A stretch of DNA of 64,000 nucleotides, from positions 1-64,000 of the forward strand of contig CAJUBE010000025.1 of NCBI GenBank assembly GCA_910584725.1, in the 5' to 3' direction. Made by a program: the position numbers and the translations under genes. The DNA comes from an uncultured Lachnospiraceae bacterium. GTDB taxonomy: Bacteria > Bacillota > Clostridia > Lachnospirales > Lachnospiraceae. Shown in pieces: positions 52,434 through 61,980 of the stretch (position 1 is the first letter of the stretch; every line of letters starts with the position of its first letter). The notes beneath the pieces are model-generated. The model was given only the letters and a program-made list of their open reading frames with translations. It did no database searches and had not been told where the DNA came from.

Positions 52434-53780
52434 ATGAGCAAAGTTACGTTTGACTATTCAAAAGCAGCATCTTTCATCGGAGAGAACGAAGTGGAGTCCA
52501 TGAAGAAGCTGGCGCTTGACGCAAAAGAGGTGCTTGTGAGCAAATCGGGTGCGGGCAATGATTTCCTTGGATGGATTGATCTGCCGGTGGACTATGACAA
52601 GGAGGAGTTTGCACGGATCAAGAAAGCGGCGGAGAAAATTCAGGGTGATTCCGAAGTGCTTGTGGTAATCGGAATCGGTGGTTCCTATCTGGGCGCGCGC
52701 GCGGCGATTGAGTTTTTGCGCCACAGTTTCTACAATGTGGTGGACAAGTCTGTCAGAAAGACGCCCGAGATTTATTTTGTAGGTAACTCCATCAGTTCGA
52801 CTTATATTAAGCATCTGATCGACGTGATCGGTGACAGGGATTTCTCCATTAACATGATCTCCAAGTCCGGCACGACCACGGAGCCTGCGATTGCGTTCCG
52901 CGTATTCAAGGAGATGGCGGAGAAAAAATACGGCAAGGAAGGTGCGGCGAAGAGAATTTACGCCACCACCGACAAGGCGAGAGGGTCCCTTAAGAATCTG
53001 GCAAATGAGGAAGGCTATGAGAGTTTTGTGGTGCCCGACGATGTGGGCGGACGTTTCTCCGTACTGACGGCGGTAGGTTTGCTTCCCATCGCGGTGTCCG
53101 GCGCGGATATCGACAAGCTGATGGAGGGTGCGGCAGAGGGCAGAAAGATGGCTCTGGAAGCTCCTTTCGAGGAGAACGACGCTGTAAAATACGCTGCGCT
53201 GCGCAATATCCTGTTAAGAAAGGGCAAAGTCATTGAGATTTTGGCAAACTACGAGCCCAGCGCGCATTATGTTTCCGAGTGGTGGAAGCAGCTTTACGGC
53301 GAGTCCGAGGGCAAGGACCAGAAGGGTATCTTCCCGGCAAGCGTGGATCTGACCACCGACCTGCACTCCATGGGACAGTTTATTCAGGACGGTTCCCGCA
53401 CCATGTTTGAGACGGTGTTAAACATTGAGACAAGCAGGGAGGAGATCATCATCGGTGAGGAGCCTGTGGATTTGGATGGTCTGAATTATCTGGCGGGCAA
53501 GAACGTGGACTTCGTCAACAAAAGCGCGATGAATGGTACGATTCTGGCACACACCGACGGACAGGTTCCGAACTTTATGATCAATGTGCCCGGGGTGAAC
53601 GAGTTCTATCTGGGCGAGCTGTTTTATTTCTTCGAGTTCGCGTGCGGTGTCAGCGGCTATCTCCTCGGCGTAAATCCGTTCAACCAGCCGGGCGTGGAGA
53701 GCTACAAGAAGAACATGTTCGCACTTCTCGGCAAGCCGGGATTCGAGGCGCAGAGGGAAGAACTGCTTAAGAGACTTTAA
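52434..53780 (+). CDS. pgi: Glucose-6-phosphate isomerase
   Basis: Glycolytic isomerase converting glucose-6-phosphate and fructose-6-phosphate, cytoplasmic. The 448-aa length is the short Firmicutes form. Sugar-phosphate-binding motifs are clear: VIGIGGSYLGARAAIEFL, ISKSGTTTEPAIAFRVF, and the C-terminal LGVNPFNQPGVESYKKNMF with the catalytic Lys. AAAGGAGG lies before ATG 52434. Codon use is more biased and GC-richer than its neighbours, consistent with high expression. Confidence 0.98.
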   Translation: MSKVTFDYSKAASFIGENEVESMKKLALDAKEVLVSKSGAGNDFLGWIDLPVDYDKEEFARIKKAAEKIQGDSEVLVVIGIGGSYLGARAAIEFLRHSFYNVVDKSVRKTPEIYFVGNSISSTYIKHLIDVIGDRDFSINMISKSGTTTEPAIAFRVFKEMAEKKYGKEGAAKRIYATTDKARGSLKNLANEEGYESFVVPDDVGGRFSVLTAVGLLPIAVSGADIDKLMEGAAEGRKMALEAPFEENDAVKYAALRNILLRKGKVIEILANYEPSAHYVSEWWKQLYGESEGKDQKGIFPASVDLTTDLHSMGQFIQDGSRTMFETVLNIETSREEIIIGEEPVDLDGLNYLAGKNVDFVNKSAMNGTILAHTDGQVPNFMINVPGVNEFYLGELFYFFEFACGVSGYLLGVNPFNQPGVESYKKNMFALLGKPGFEAQREELLKRL

Positions 53781-53832
53781 GAAAAAGTAAGCTTCATGAT
53801 AATAGGCTGCGGTATAGAAAACAGGTGATTGT

Positions 53833-53979
53833 ATGGGTATGACAGACAGCCAGATTAAAGGCTTTGTCAGATTTGTTCTGGACGACATCAAAGAAGTGCT
53901 TGAAAATATGCCGGATAGTAAAGAAAAAGAAAAGCTGCAAAAGGTAGCGGATAATTTACAGCTGACACTTGAGGATTAA
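53833..53979 (+). CDS. Small conserved-looking helical protein
   Basis: A 48-aa ORF with a good ribosome site (ACAGGTGA) before ATG 53833: MGMTDSQIKGFVRFVLDDIK, then EVLENMPDSKEKEKLQKVAD and a short tail. It is predicted fully helical and acidic. It lies 52 bases after pgi and directly before a terminator, so it is likely the last gene of the pgi transcript. I have seen similar short proteins in Lachnospiraceae but know no function. Confidence 0.6.
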   Translation: MGMTDSQIKGFVRFVLDDIKEVLENMPDSKEKEKLQKVADNLQLTLED

Positions 53980-54001
53980 AGTGTGGTTGTATGACAAAAC
54001 A

Positions 54002-54042
54002 GGCGCATATCTCCATAAGGGGGTATGCGCCAAAATTTTTTT
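54002..54042 (+). terminator. Intrinsic terminator after pgi and the 48-aa gene
   Basis: GGCGCATA (54002-54009) pairs with TATGCGCC (54024-54031), followed by AAAA and seven T residues. Confidence 0.88.
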
Positions 54043-54045
54043 GAT

Positions 54046-54075
54046 TTGAAAAAGGGTGTACAGGTGTGGTATTTT
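54046..54075 (+). promoter_or_regulatory. Candidate promoter of the GH43 gene
   Basis: TTGAAA (54046-54051), 18-bp spacer, TATTTT (54070-54075), 31 bp before ATG 54107. A moderate match, as expected for a regulated promoter. Confidence 0.4.
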
Positions 54076-54106
54076 AAAATAATCAGACAATGTAGGGAGA
54101 GAAAAG

Positions 54107-55687
54107 ATGAATACAAAATGTAATCCTATACTATATTCCGATTTTCCGGATCCGGATATTATCAGAGTTGGCGATACTTATTATATGGCGAGCACGACGA
54201 TGCATTTTATGCCGGGCTGTGATATTCTGCGCTCTTATGACTTGATGAACTGGGAGTTTGTGACCCATGCGTTTGAGGTGCTGGAAGATACTTGCGGACA
54301 TCGGCTGGAAAAAGGAAACCATATTTACGGGCAGGGCATGTGGGCACCGTCCTTCAGGTACCATGAAGGTGTCTTTTATATCTGTTTTACGGCTAACGAT
54401 ACGAGGAAAACGTATCTTCTGACGGCGTGCGATCCCGCCGGACCATGGAAACAGGGGACAATAGAAGGCTTTTACCACGACAACTCCCTGTTTTTTGACG
54501 ATGACGGGAAGGTATATATTGTATATGGAAATACCGAGTTGTACCTGACACAGCTGCGGGCAGATTTGAAGGGACCTCTCGAGGGAGGGCTGCACAGGCT
54601 GATTGTCCGGGACAAGGGTAAGCTTTATCTCGGATATGAAGGCTCTCATCTGTATAAGAAGGACGGAAAATACTATCTGTTTACCTGTCATATTCCCGCC
54701 TATGGCAATGAGAGAAAAACGGAAGACTGTTTTATTGCGGATTCTCTGGAAGGGGAGTTCAGAGGGAAATGCATCATAGATGACGATATGGGGTATCACA
54801 ATCTGGGTGTCGCGCAAGGCGGTATGATAGATACGTCCGAGGGGGACTGGTATCTGTTTATGTTTCAGGACAGGGGAGCGGTCGGAAGGGTGCCTTTGGT
54901 AATGCCGGTTCATTTCGACGAAGAGGGATATCCGGTAATCGGGAAGCAGGGGAGGGTTCCGGCTCAAGTAGTGATACCCGGTGCAAGACCGGATTATACG
55001 TACCAGCCGTTGAACGGCAATGACAATTTTTTGTATCAGGCGGACGAAAACGGTAAGGTGCAGTTAAAGCCTTTCTGGCAGTTTAATCATAATCCGATTG
55101 ACAGGCTGTGGTCTGTGACTGAGCGGCAGGGTGCATTTCGGGTTTATACGGAGGAAGTCTGTGACTGTCTGCCCTTTGCGCATAATGTGCTGACCCAGAG
55201 GAGTTATGGACCGGCGTGCGCCGCCTGGGTGACAGTGGACGGAAGCAGAATGAAAGACGGGGATTATGCCGGTATTTGCGCATGGATCGGCGGCTATGGG
55301 GCAATCGCGCTGACAAAGGACAAAGGAGACTACTATCTGGTGATGTTTGCGAGACCTGCCGCGGATGAAACGGTGGAGGCAGACCCGGATTTTCTGAGTA
55401 CGCCCGTAGAATATGAGAGAATCCCGCTGCCTTCTTCAAGCGCTGTGTTGAGAGTAGATTTGGATTTCAAAGACAAAAAGGATACGGCTGACTTTTTCTA
55501 TGAGGAGGACGGAAGATGGAAGGCGCTTGGAATCAGCCACCGGCTGTTCTTTAAGCTGGATCATTTTACCGGATGCAGATTTGGTCTGTTTGCGTATGCC
55601 ACGCGGCAGCCCGGAGGACATGTTGACTTTATGAAGTTCAGATACCGGATTGGGGAAGAGCATGGGCAGATACAGGAGAAAGCTTGA
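54107..55687 (+). CDS. Glycoside hydrolase family 43 (beta-xylosidase/arabinofuranosidase type)
   Basis: A 526-aa hydrolase without a signal peptide, so it acts on imported oligosaccharides. The five-bladed propeller (residues 1-300) shows the catalytic base in SDFPDPDIIRVGDTYY (Asp near 16), the pKa-modulating Asp in YHDNSLFFDDDGKVYIVYG (near 125), and the acid in YLGYEGSHLYKKDGKYY (Glu near 178). Residues 330-520 form the C-terminal beta-sandwich seen in xylosidase-type GH43. GGGAGAG precedes ATG 54107. The yesM-like kinase gene begins inside its 3' end (26-base overlap), tying it to xylan sensing. Confidence 0.93.
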   Translation: MNTKCNPILYSDFPDPDIIRVGDTYYMASTTMHFMPGCDILRSYDLMNWEFVTHAFEVLEDTCGHRLEKGNHIYGQGMWAPSFRYHEGVFYICFTANDTRKTYLLTACDPAGPWKQGTIEGFYHDNSLFFDDDGKVYIVYGNTELYLTQLRADLKGPLEGGLHRLIVRDKGKLYLGYEGSHLYKKDGKYYLFTCHIPAYGNERKTEDCFIADSLEGEFRGKCIIDDDMGYHNLGVAQGGMIDTSEGDWYLFMFQDRGAVGRVPLVMPVHFDEEGYPVIGKQGRVPAQVVIPGARPDYTYQPLNGNDNFLYQADENGKVQLKPFWQFNHNPIDRLWSVTERQGAFRVYTEEVCDCLPFAHNVLTQRSYGPACAAWVTVDGSRMKDGDYAGICAWIGGYGAIALTKDKGDYYLVMFARPAADETVEADPDFLSTPVEYERIPLPSSSAVLRVDLDFKDKKDTADFFYEEDGRWKALGISHRLFFKLDHFTGCRFGLFAYATRQPGGHVDFMKFRYRIGEEHGQIQEKA

Positions 55688-57437
55688 AAACTTTATGAAT
55701 GACTTTAATGTCAGAAAAAAGCTGTTTATCATTTATGTTTTCTGCGTGATCATACCGTTGGTTCTGACTGACAGCATTATCTTATATATTTTGCTTGATG
55801 CGGAAAAAAAGGAACAGCTTTATGAGTTTGAAAATCTTGCTAATGCTGTCAGGTATAATCTGGAGTATACTTTTGAGGAAGTTGTTAAAGAAATGAACGA
55901 TATCTATGTGGACAGTGAAATTAACAGCTTTCTAAATGAAAACTACAGGGACGGATATGCGTTTTTTGCCGCCAGCGTGGAGTTTGCGAGAAAAAAGTCT
56001 CTGGATATGCCGGGCGGATATGACATTTCCAATGTGGTCATATATGCGGACAATGATACCATTGTAAACGGCGGTCATTATTACCGTTTGTCTGAGGCGG
56101 AGAATACGGAGTGGTATCGCAAATATCTGGATTCGGAAAAGGGATTAACCTTTGTGTCGTATTATGTCGGTAAGTTTGATATGTCGGCATTGTCCATGCG
56201 ACGGCTTTCTTTAGTCAGGCGTCTCGATTATTTTAAAAAGGACAGTTGTGAAAAAATCCTCAGAGTGGATCTGGATTATAACCGCATCCTCAGAGAACTG
56301 ACACAGATTAGTTTTGGAAATCAGATTTATGTGTGTCAGGGAGACCGGATTTTGTTTTCCAACGGGAAGCATTCCGGCAGTCAGGAGGATTTTCACACGC
56401 TTACGGGAGAAGAGCAGATTGCATTTAAAAGCTCTTTTGAGATGTACGGGCAGGAAATGGATGTGTTGATTATGGAGCCGCAAAGTTCTGTGTTTCAGAA
56501 TTTGGAAAAGCATGTTCCTCTGATTATTTTCTTGGTAGTGATAAATCTTCTTCTGCCGATGATCATGGTTTCTACGGTAAATAAATCCTTTACCGGCAGG
56601 CTTTGGGAGTTGAGCGCCGCGTTTGACCAGATACAGGAGGGAACGCTGCAGGGGATAGAGAATGCGAGAGGTAAGGATGAAATCGGAACATTGATGAGGA
56701 ACTATAACCGCATGGTAAAGAAGATGAATGATCTGATCCTCCATGTATATAAAAACAGGCTGGAGAAACAGGAGATAGAGCTTGCCAGACAAAATGCGGA
56801 GCTTCTTGCCCTACACAGCCAGATCAATCCCCATTTTCTCTTTAACGTGCTGGAAAGCATCCGGATGCGGTCGCTGATTCAGGGAGAGGAGGTGACGGCA
56901 GGTATGATAGAAAAGCTGGCGATTCTGGAACGGCAGAATATCAACTGGGCATCCGATCATGTAAAGCTGGCGGAGGAAATGAGCTTCGTGGAAGCATATC
57001 TGGAACTGCAGCAATACCGTTTCGGAAATCGGCTGCGATATGAGATGGACTTGCCGGAGACATGCGCGGATTATTATGTGCCTAAGCTGACACTCACAAC
57101 GTTTGTGGAAAATGCCTGTGTTCACGGCATGGAAAAAAAGACTTCTACCTGCTGGATATACGTGCGGGTATATCTGAAAAATCCGTTTTTGTATATCGAG
57201 ATAGAAGATACGGGGAGCGGAATGGATGAGATAACCGTAGCGAAGATGAATGAGAGTATGTGTAACTGCACGATTGACGATATCAAGGAAAATGAGCATA
57301 TCGGCATTATCAATGCGTGTCTTCGCCTTAAGAGGATTTCCAAAGGTAATGTACTGTTCTCTTTGGAGAGCGAGGAAGGCGTCGGAACATTTATGACGAT
57401 CAAGGTGGCGTCGGAGTACTTGCAGATGAAAGAATAG
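55662..57437 (+). CDS. YesM-type sensor histidine kinase
   Basis: A 591-aa membrane kinase of the LytS/YesM class. Helix 1 at about residues 22-45, a large extracellular sensor domain, helix 2 near 285-305, a HAMP domain (SFTGRLWELSAAFDQIQEGT), the phosphoacceptor His in HSQINPHFLFNVLESIRMRS, and a GHKL ATPase with TFVENACVHGMEKKTS and EIEDTGSGMDE. ATG 55662 follows GGGGAAG and overlaps the GH43 gene; ATG 55695 is another option. Paired with the YesN-type regulator 13 bases downstream; probably senses xylo-oligosaccharides. Confidence 0.93.
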   Translation: MGRYRRKLENFMNDFNVRKKLFIIYVFCVIIPLVLTDSIILYILLDAEKKEQLYEFENLANAVRYNLEYTFEEVVKEMNDIYVDSEINSFLNENYRDGYAFFAASVEFARKKSLDMPGGYDISNVVIYADNDTIVNGGHYYRLSEAENTEWYRKYLDSEKGLTFVSYYVGKFDMSALSMRRLSLVRRLDYFKKDSCEKILRVDLDYNRILRELTQISFGNQIYVCQGDRILFSNGKHSGSQEDFHTLTGEEQIAFKSSFEMYGQEMDVLIMEPQSSVFQNLEKHVPLIIFLVVINLLLPMIMVSTVNKSFTGRLWELSAAFDQIQEGTLQGIENARGKDEIGTLMRNYNRMVKKMNDLILHVYKNRLEKQEIELARQNAELLALHSQINPHFLFNVLESIRMRSLIQGEEVTAGMIEKLAILERQNINWASDHVKLAEEMSFVEAYLELQQYRFGNRLRYEMDLPETCADYYVPKLTLTTFVENACVHGMEKKTSTCWIYVRVYLKNPFLYIEIEDTGSGMDEITVAKMNESMCNCTIDDIKENEHIGIINACLRLKRISKGNVLFSLESEEGVGTFMTIKVASEYLQMKE

Positions 57438-57450
57438 GAAGGGCTGCATA

Positions 57451-59052
57451 ATGTTGATGAAAGTAATGTTAGTGGATGATGAACCTTTTATACTGCAGGG
57501 ATTATCGGTAATTATCGACTGGGAAACGGAAGGGTTTGAGATTGTGAAGAAAGCTTCCGACGGAGAGGAGGCGATTGCATATCTCAGGGAGAATAAAGTC
57601 GATCTCATTATCACGGATATTCGTATGCCAAAAATCACCGGTATTGAACTGCTGGAAACAGTGAGGGCGGAAAAGCTTTCTGACGCCTACATATTTATTC
57701 TGAGCGGATATAATGACTTCAGGTACGCACAGGCGGCGATCCGTTATTCCGCCATGGAGTATATTTTAAAGCCGGTGCAGAAGGAGCAGCTTCTCGAAAG
57801 TGTCAGGCGGGTGGTGGCAAAGACGGAGAACAGAATACAGGAAGAGTTGGACAGCCGTCGGATGCAGAGAGGGTATCTGTTACAGAATATGACGGCATTG
57901 CTGCAAGGTAAAGGAAAGGAGGAGAACCTGGCTTATGTGAGAGAAAACTTTCGCTGCGGGCAGGGAATCCGATATCTTCATATTTGCCTGAATGACCTTC
58001 TTGCGCTGGAAGAAATGTCGGATGAGGAAGTATCTGAACTAAAGGACGGTGTATACGAGCAGGTATCCCAGTACTTGCGGGAGGATGCAGATCATCTGTT
58101 TAAGGATTTCTTTGTGTATGAGGAAGATTATGAAATCGGATTTATCTATTGCGAATATATGGCGAAGGAAAAAAAGCTTTCGGAAGAAGAGTTTATGAAG
58201 GCTTTGCAAAAAACGGCGCAGAGTGGCAGCAAAAATCTGCCGGTAATCCTGCTTGTGGGGAAAAGGGTGGAGGATATTACGAAGATTTCCCATTCTTACA
58301 GTTCCGCCTGCGTTCTTCGTTCCTTTAAGGGGTTTCAAGATACGAAAAGCGTTTATTATTATGAGAAAGAAGTGCAGGTTAATCCTTCCGGAACCGTTCT
58401 TTGCAAACAGCCTTTGGACGATCTGGTGACGGCTGTCAATGAGAACGATACGCTTCGGATCAATAAGAGCGTGGATTTGCTTTTCTCAGAGATGGATAAG
58501 CTGGATCGGAACAGAGAGACCGTGACAATGAATCTGAGCTGGCTGATTTTTCGGCTTTTGGATCTGGCGGCGGAACAGGACGAGTCCGTCAATCAGGATG
58601 AGGTGCTCTCTTATATCAGCGGCAGTGTGTCCAGAGAAGAAATCATTCGGGGCAGCAGGGCACATCTGCGCAAGTTTGCCTGCGAGTATGCGGAGTATCT
58701 CGTGCAGCTTCGCAAGAATGTGTCGAAAGGGGTTCTCACGGAGATTGAGAATGAAATCAGGGAGCGTTATGCGGAGAACCTGACGCTGCGGGAGCTGGGA
58801 CAGAAATATTATATCAACAGCTCCTATCTCGGACAGATTTTCCGAAAACGGTATGGACAGTCCTTCAAAAACTACCTGAATAACTACAGAATCACAGAGG
58901 CGGCATCCCAGCTGATTAGAACCGATAAAAAGATTGGTCAGATTGCCGAGGATGTAGGGTATCGGGACTTGGACTATTTTATCAGTCGTTTTATAGAGCA
59001 GGAGGGTTGTACGCCTTCCCGGTACCGTAAGAGCGCAAGAGCAGAGGAATGA
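57451..59052 (+). CDS. YesN-type response regulator with AraC DNA-binding domain
   Basis: A 533-aa regulator: receiver domain (residues 1-125; LVDDEPFIL, phospho-acceptor Asp in LIITDIRMPKITG, Lys in YILKPVQ), a middle region (130-420) typical of YesN proteins, and two AraC helix-turn-helix motifs at the end (LTLRELGQKYYINSSYLGQI; IGQIAEDVGYRDLDYFISRF). AGGAAGG precedes ATG 57451. Expected to activate the solute-binding protein and permease genes that follow. Confidence 0.94.
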   Translation: MLMKVMLVDDEPFILQGLSVIIDWETEGFEIVKKASDGEEAIAYLRENKVDLIITDIRMPKITGIELLETVRAEKLSDAYIFILSGYNDFRYAQAAIRYSAMEYILKPVQKEQLLESVRRVVAKTENRIQEELDSRRMQRGYLLQNMTALLQGKGKEENLAYVRENFRCGQGIRYLHICLNDLLALEEMSDEEVSELKDGVYEQVSQYLREDADHLFKDFFVYEEDYEIGFIYCEYMAKEKKLSEEEFMKALQKTAQSGSKNLPVILLVGKRVEDITKISHSYSSACVLRSFKGFQDTKSVYYYEKEVQVNPSGTVLCKQPLDDLVTAVNENDTLRINKSVDLLFSEMDKLDRNRETVTMNLSWLIFRLLDLAAEQDESVNQDEVLSYISGSVSREEIIRGSRAHLRKFACEYAEYLVQLRKNVSKGVLTEIENEIRERYAENLTLRELGQKYYINSSYLGQIFRKRYGQSFKNYLNNYRITEAASQLIRTDKKIGQIAEDVGYRDLDYFISRFIEQEGCTPSRYRKSARAEE

Positions 59053-59067
59053 AAAAGAAAAAGGCAG

Positions 59068-59109
59068 GCCCGGTAAATTTTAGCAGCTAGAATTTATCGG
59101 GCTTATTTA
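59068..59109 (+). terminator. Terminator-like hairpin after the YesN-type gene
   Basis: A 12-bp stem with one G-U pair (59068-59079/59091-59102) followed by TTATTTAT, 15 bases after the stop codon. It separates the regulators from the transport genes. Confidence 0.6.
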
Positions 59110-59189
59110 TAGAGTTTATCGGGTTGAAGGTTTTCGTCCATGTAATAAAATTGTAGTATCACTAAAAAATCATGAGGGAGGACAAACGA

Positions 59190-60917
59190 ATGAAGAGAAA
59201 GAAACTGACAGCGCTTTTGTTGACAGCGGCAATGACGGCGTCCGTGCTTGTCGGCTGCGGCGGCGGTGATGCGGGCGAAAGCACGGAAACAACGGGTTCC
59301 CCGGAAACTGAGGGGGGGGGGTCGGATGAAACGGCAGGAACATCCGCCGACGGCAAAGAGATTATCGACTTTACGATGTTTATCGCCATGCCCGGTCCTG
59401 AGATCAACGACGGCAACGAGATTCAGGAAATTATCGCACAGAAGACCGGCGTGAGGGTAAAGGAGACATGGCTTACCGGCCAGACAGCGGCTGAGGCAGT
59501 AGGAACGATTATCGCAGGAGGCGAGTATCCTGATTTTATCGACGGCGGCGATGGGCAGATGGCACTGTATGATGCGGGCGCATTGGTTCCCTGGGACGAT
59601 TATCTTGAGAAACATCCTAAGTTAAAGGAAATGTACTCCGATGAGGAGTGGGACAGATTCCGTCAGGACGACGGTAAGATTTACTGGGCGAATATTTTCC
59701 AGAATACATACGGCGAGGATAAGTCCACGACCCACAACGACGAGGCGTTCTGGATTCAGAATAAGGTTCTTGCATGGGACAATTACCCGGAGATCAAGAC
59801 CCTGGATCAGTATTTTGACCTGTTAGAGCGTTATGCGGAGGCGAATCCGACCATGGAGGACGGCACAGAGGTGATTCCCTACACCGCGCTTTGTGAGGAC
59901 TGGAGATATTTTTGTATCGAGAATGCGGGACAGTTCCTTGCCGGTTATCCCAATGACGGTTCGGTTATCGTAAACACCGATACCATGAAGATTGAGGATT
60001 ACAATACCAGCGAGACGACCTACAGATATTTTAAGAAATTAAATGAAGAGTACAATAAAGGCATTGTAGACAAAGAGTTTGCAACTCAGACTTATGACGA
60101 ATATATCGCGAAGCTCTCTACCGGCCGTGTGCTTGGTATGTGCGATCAGTGGTGGGATTTCTACGCTACGGTAAACGATGTATTTAAGCAGCAGGGACTT
60201 GACTTGAAGGGTTGTAACTATGTGCCTCTCGGCCTTACCATTGACGAGGGCATGGAGAACATGTGGCATACCTACGGCGACACACAGAATCTGGCAAACG
60301 GTGTGGCAGTTACCACAAGCTGTAAAGATCCGGATGCCGCGTTCCAGTTCTTGGAGGATTGTCTGGATCAGGAAATCCATGATCTCAGATTCTGGGGTGT
60401 CGAGGGTGTAGACTATATGGTTGACGATGAGGGCCTTTACTACAGAACCGAAGAGCAGAGAATGCAGTGGGCAAATAAAGAGTATCAGGCTTCTCACAGA
60501 TGTGTTTATTCCTATATGCCGCAGTACCTTGGAACAAGCAGAGACGGAAAGAACTCTATGAACCCTGACCAGCAGACCTCCGAGTTCTTCAGTGCATTGG
60601 CACAGCCGCTGGTAGACTGCTTTGAGGCTTACGGTGTGAGCACTTATGTGGAGATGATCGGTTCCGTAAACAAAGAGACAGGCCCTTGGTTCCCGATGTA
60701 CTCTTTCTCCAGCAACATGACGACAGAGACGCCGGGCGGCGTGGCTTGGACTAAGATGGGAGAGGTAAAGCACGAGTGGCTTCCTAAAGTAGTAATGTCG
60801 AATTCCTTCGACTCCACATGGAGCGAATATATGACGGCATACGAGGGCTGTAAGCCGGAGGATTTCCTTTCCGAGATGCAGACAGAGTTAGACAGAAGAG
60901 TGTCTCTGGCACAGTAA
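59190..60917 (+). CDS. Extracellular solute-binding lipoprotein (family 1, LipO-type)
   Basis: A 575-aa sugar-binding lipoprotein: signal peptide MKRKKLTALLLTAAMTASVL ending in the lipobox LVGC (Cys23), a Gly/Glu/Thr-rich linker (residues 24-55) and a large bilobal binding domain. Length and partner genes match the LipO/LplA-type binding proteins used with LplB/YtcP permeases. GGGAGG lies 10 bases before ATG 59190. The linker is encoded in part by a run of ten G (59312-59321). A terminator directly after it should raise its expression over the permeases. Likely ligand: xylo-oligosaccharides, from context. Confidence 0.94.
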   Translation: MKRKKLTALLLTAAMTASVLVGCGGGDAGESTETTGSPETEGGGSDETAGTSADGKEIIDFTMFIAMPGPEINDGNEIQEIIAQKTGVRVKETWLTGQTAAEAVGTIIAGGEYPDFIDGGDGQMALYDAGALVPWDDYLEKHPKLKEMYSDEEWDRFRQDDGKIYWANIFQNTYGEDKSTTHNDEAFWIQNKVLAWDNYPEIKTLDQYFDLLERYAEANPTMEDGTEVIPYTALCEDWRYFCIENAGQFLAGYPNDGSVIVNTDTMKIEDYNTSETTYRYFKKLNEEYNKGIVDKEFATQTYDEYIAKLSTGRVLGMCDQWWDFYATVNDVFKQQGLDLKGCNYVPLGLTIDEGMENMWHTYGDTQNLANGVAVTTSCKDPDAAFQFLEDCLDQEIHDLRFWGVEGVDYMVDDEGLYYRTEEQRMQWANKEYQASHRCVYSYMPQYLGTSRDGKNSMNPDQQTSEFFSALAQPLVDCFEAYGVSTYVEMIGSVNKETGPWFPMYSFSSNMTTETPGGVAWTKMGEVKHEWLPKVVMSNSFDSTWSEYMTAYEGCKPEDFLSEMQTELDRRVSLAQ

Positions 60918-60950
60918 ATTCATGCAGGCAGTAACCTGAGATTGGTAAAA

Positions 60951-60996
60951 GGGGCAGCTATATTGCGCAAAGAGCTATGTAGTTGTCCCTTTTTTT
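60951..60996 (+). terminator. Partial terminator between binding-protein and permease genes
   Basis: GGGGCAGCTA (60951-60960) pairs with TAGTTGTCCC (60980-60989) including two G-U pairs, followed by seven T residues. As there is no new strong promoter before the permease, it probably acts as an attenuator that sets the binding protein in excess. Confidence 0.8.
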
Positions 60997-61030
60997 CTCA
61001 AAATAGTTGTGGTATAGAAGGAGATGGAAT

Positions 61031-61966
61031 ATGAGTCGGGGGAAAAAACAGGCGAAACAGAAAATTACATGGAAAGAAGTGAAGCGCCAGAAAGTTCTGT
61101 TGATCTGGTCAGCGCTTTTTGTGATATACGGTTTTATTTTCTATTATCTGCCTCTGGGCGGCTGGATTATGGCGTTTCAGAATTACAAGCCGAAGGACGG
61201 TTTGTTTCATTCCAAGTGGATTGGTCTTGACAAGTTTAAGTTTTTGTTCAGCGACGCGGCTTTTATCAGAGTCATCAGAAATACGCTGGCGATGGGAACC
61301 ATCAATCTGGTAACATCGTTTATTATGGCGATTGTATTTGCCATCCTGTTAAACGAAGTGAAAAATGTGCTGGGAAAGAAGCTGGTGCAGACGATTTCTT
61401 ATCTGCCTCACTTCCTGTCATGGATTATTGTTACCGGTATTTTACATGATGCGCTGTCTTCGACAGGTATTGTAAATGAGCTGCTTCAAAAATTTGGTAT
61501 TATCAGCTCGCAGATTAATTTCTTTGCACACGAAAGTTATTTCTGGCCCATTGTCGCCTTTGCCAATCTGTGGAAAGAGACAGGATGGAACGCGATCATT
61601 TATCTGGCGGCAATCACGGCGATTGACCCGAGCCTCTATGAAGCGGCGTCCATAGACGGTGCGGGAAGATGGGCAAAGATCAGATATATCACACTTCCGG
61701 GCATCAAGCCGACTATTATGATACTGCTTCTGATGAATGTGGGAAATGTTCTGAACGCAGGATTTGAAGTACAGTACATCTTAGGAAACGGACTGGTGCA
61801 GAAGGTATCCCAGACGATCGATATCTACGTGCTGAACTGGGGTATCAGCCAGAATGATTATTCGCTGGGTACAGCGGCAGGTATCTTTAAGAGTGTGGTC
61901 AGCATTGTCCTGATCCTGATTGCAAACCGCATAGCGAAGCGATCCGGTGAAGAAAGCTTATTCTAG
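61031..61966 (+). CDS. ABC sugar permease, LplB type
   Basis: A 311-aa inner-membrane permease with six helices. The cytoplasmic EAA loop that contacts the ATPase is clear: YEAASIDGAGRWAKIRYITL then PGIKPTI. The N-terminus is basic (MSRGKKQAKQKITWKEVKRQ). GAAGGAGA precedes ATG 61031. It pairs with the YtcP-type permease 14 bases on. No ATPase is encoded in the window; a shared MsmK-like ATPase elsewhere is expected for this class. Confidence 0.95.
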   Translation: MSRGKKQAKQKITWKEVKRQKVLLIWSALFVIYGFIFYYLPLGGWIMAFQNYKPKDGLFHSKWIGLDKFKFLFSDAAFIRVIRNTLAMGTINLVTSFIMAIVFAILLNEVKNVLGKKLVQTISYLPHFLSWIIVTGILHDALSSTGIVNELLQKFGIISSQINFFAHESYFWPIVAFANLWKETGWNAIIYLAAITAIDPSLYEAASIDGAGRWAKIRYITLPGIKPTIMILLLMNVGNVLNAGFEVQYILGNGLVQKVSQTIDIYVLNWGISQNDYSLGTAAGIFKSVVSIVLILIANRIAKRSGEESLF

Positions 61967-61980
61967 GGAGGGGCGTAAAG

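Noticed and set aside
54131..54967. 278-codon minus-strand frame opposite the GH43 gene
   Set aside because: Shadow of a gene whose catalytic residues are visible on the plus strand.
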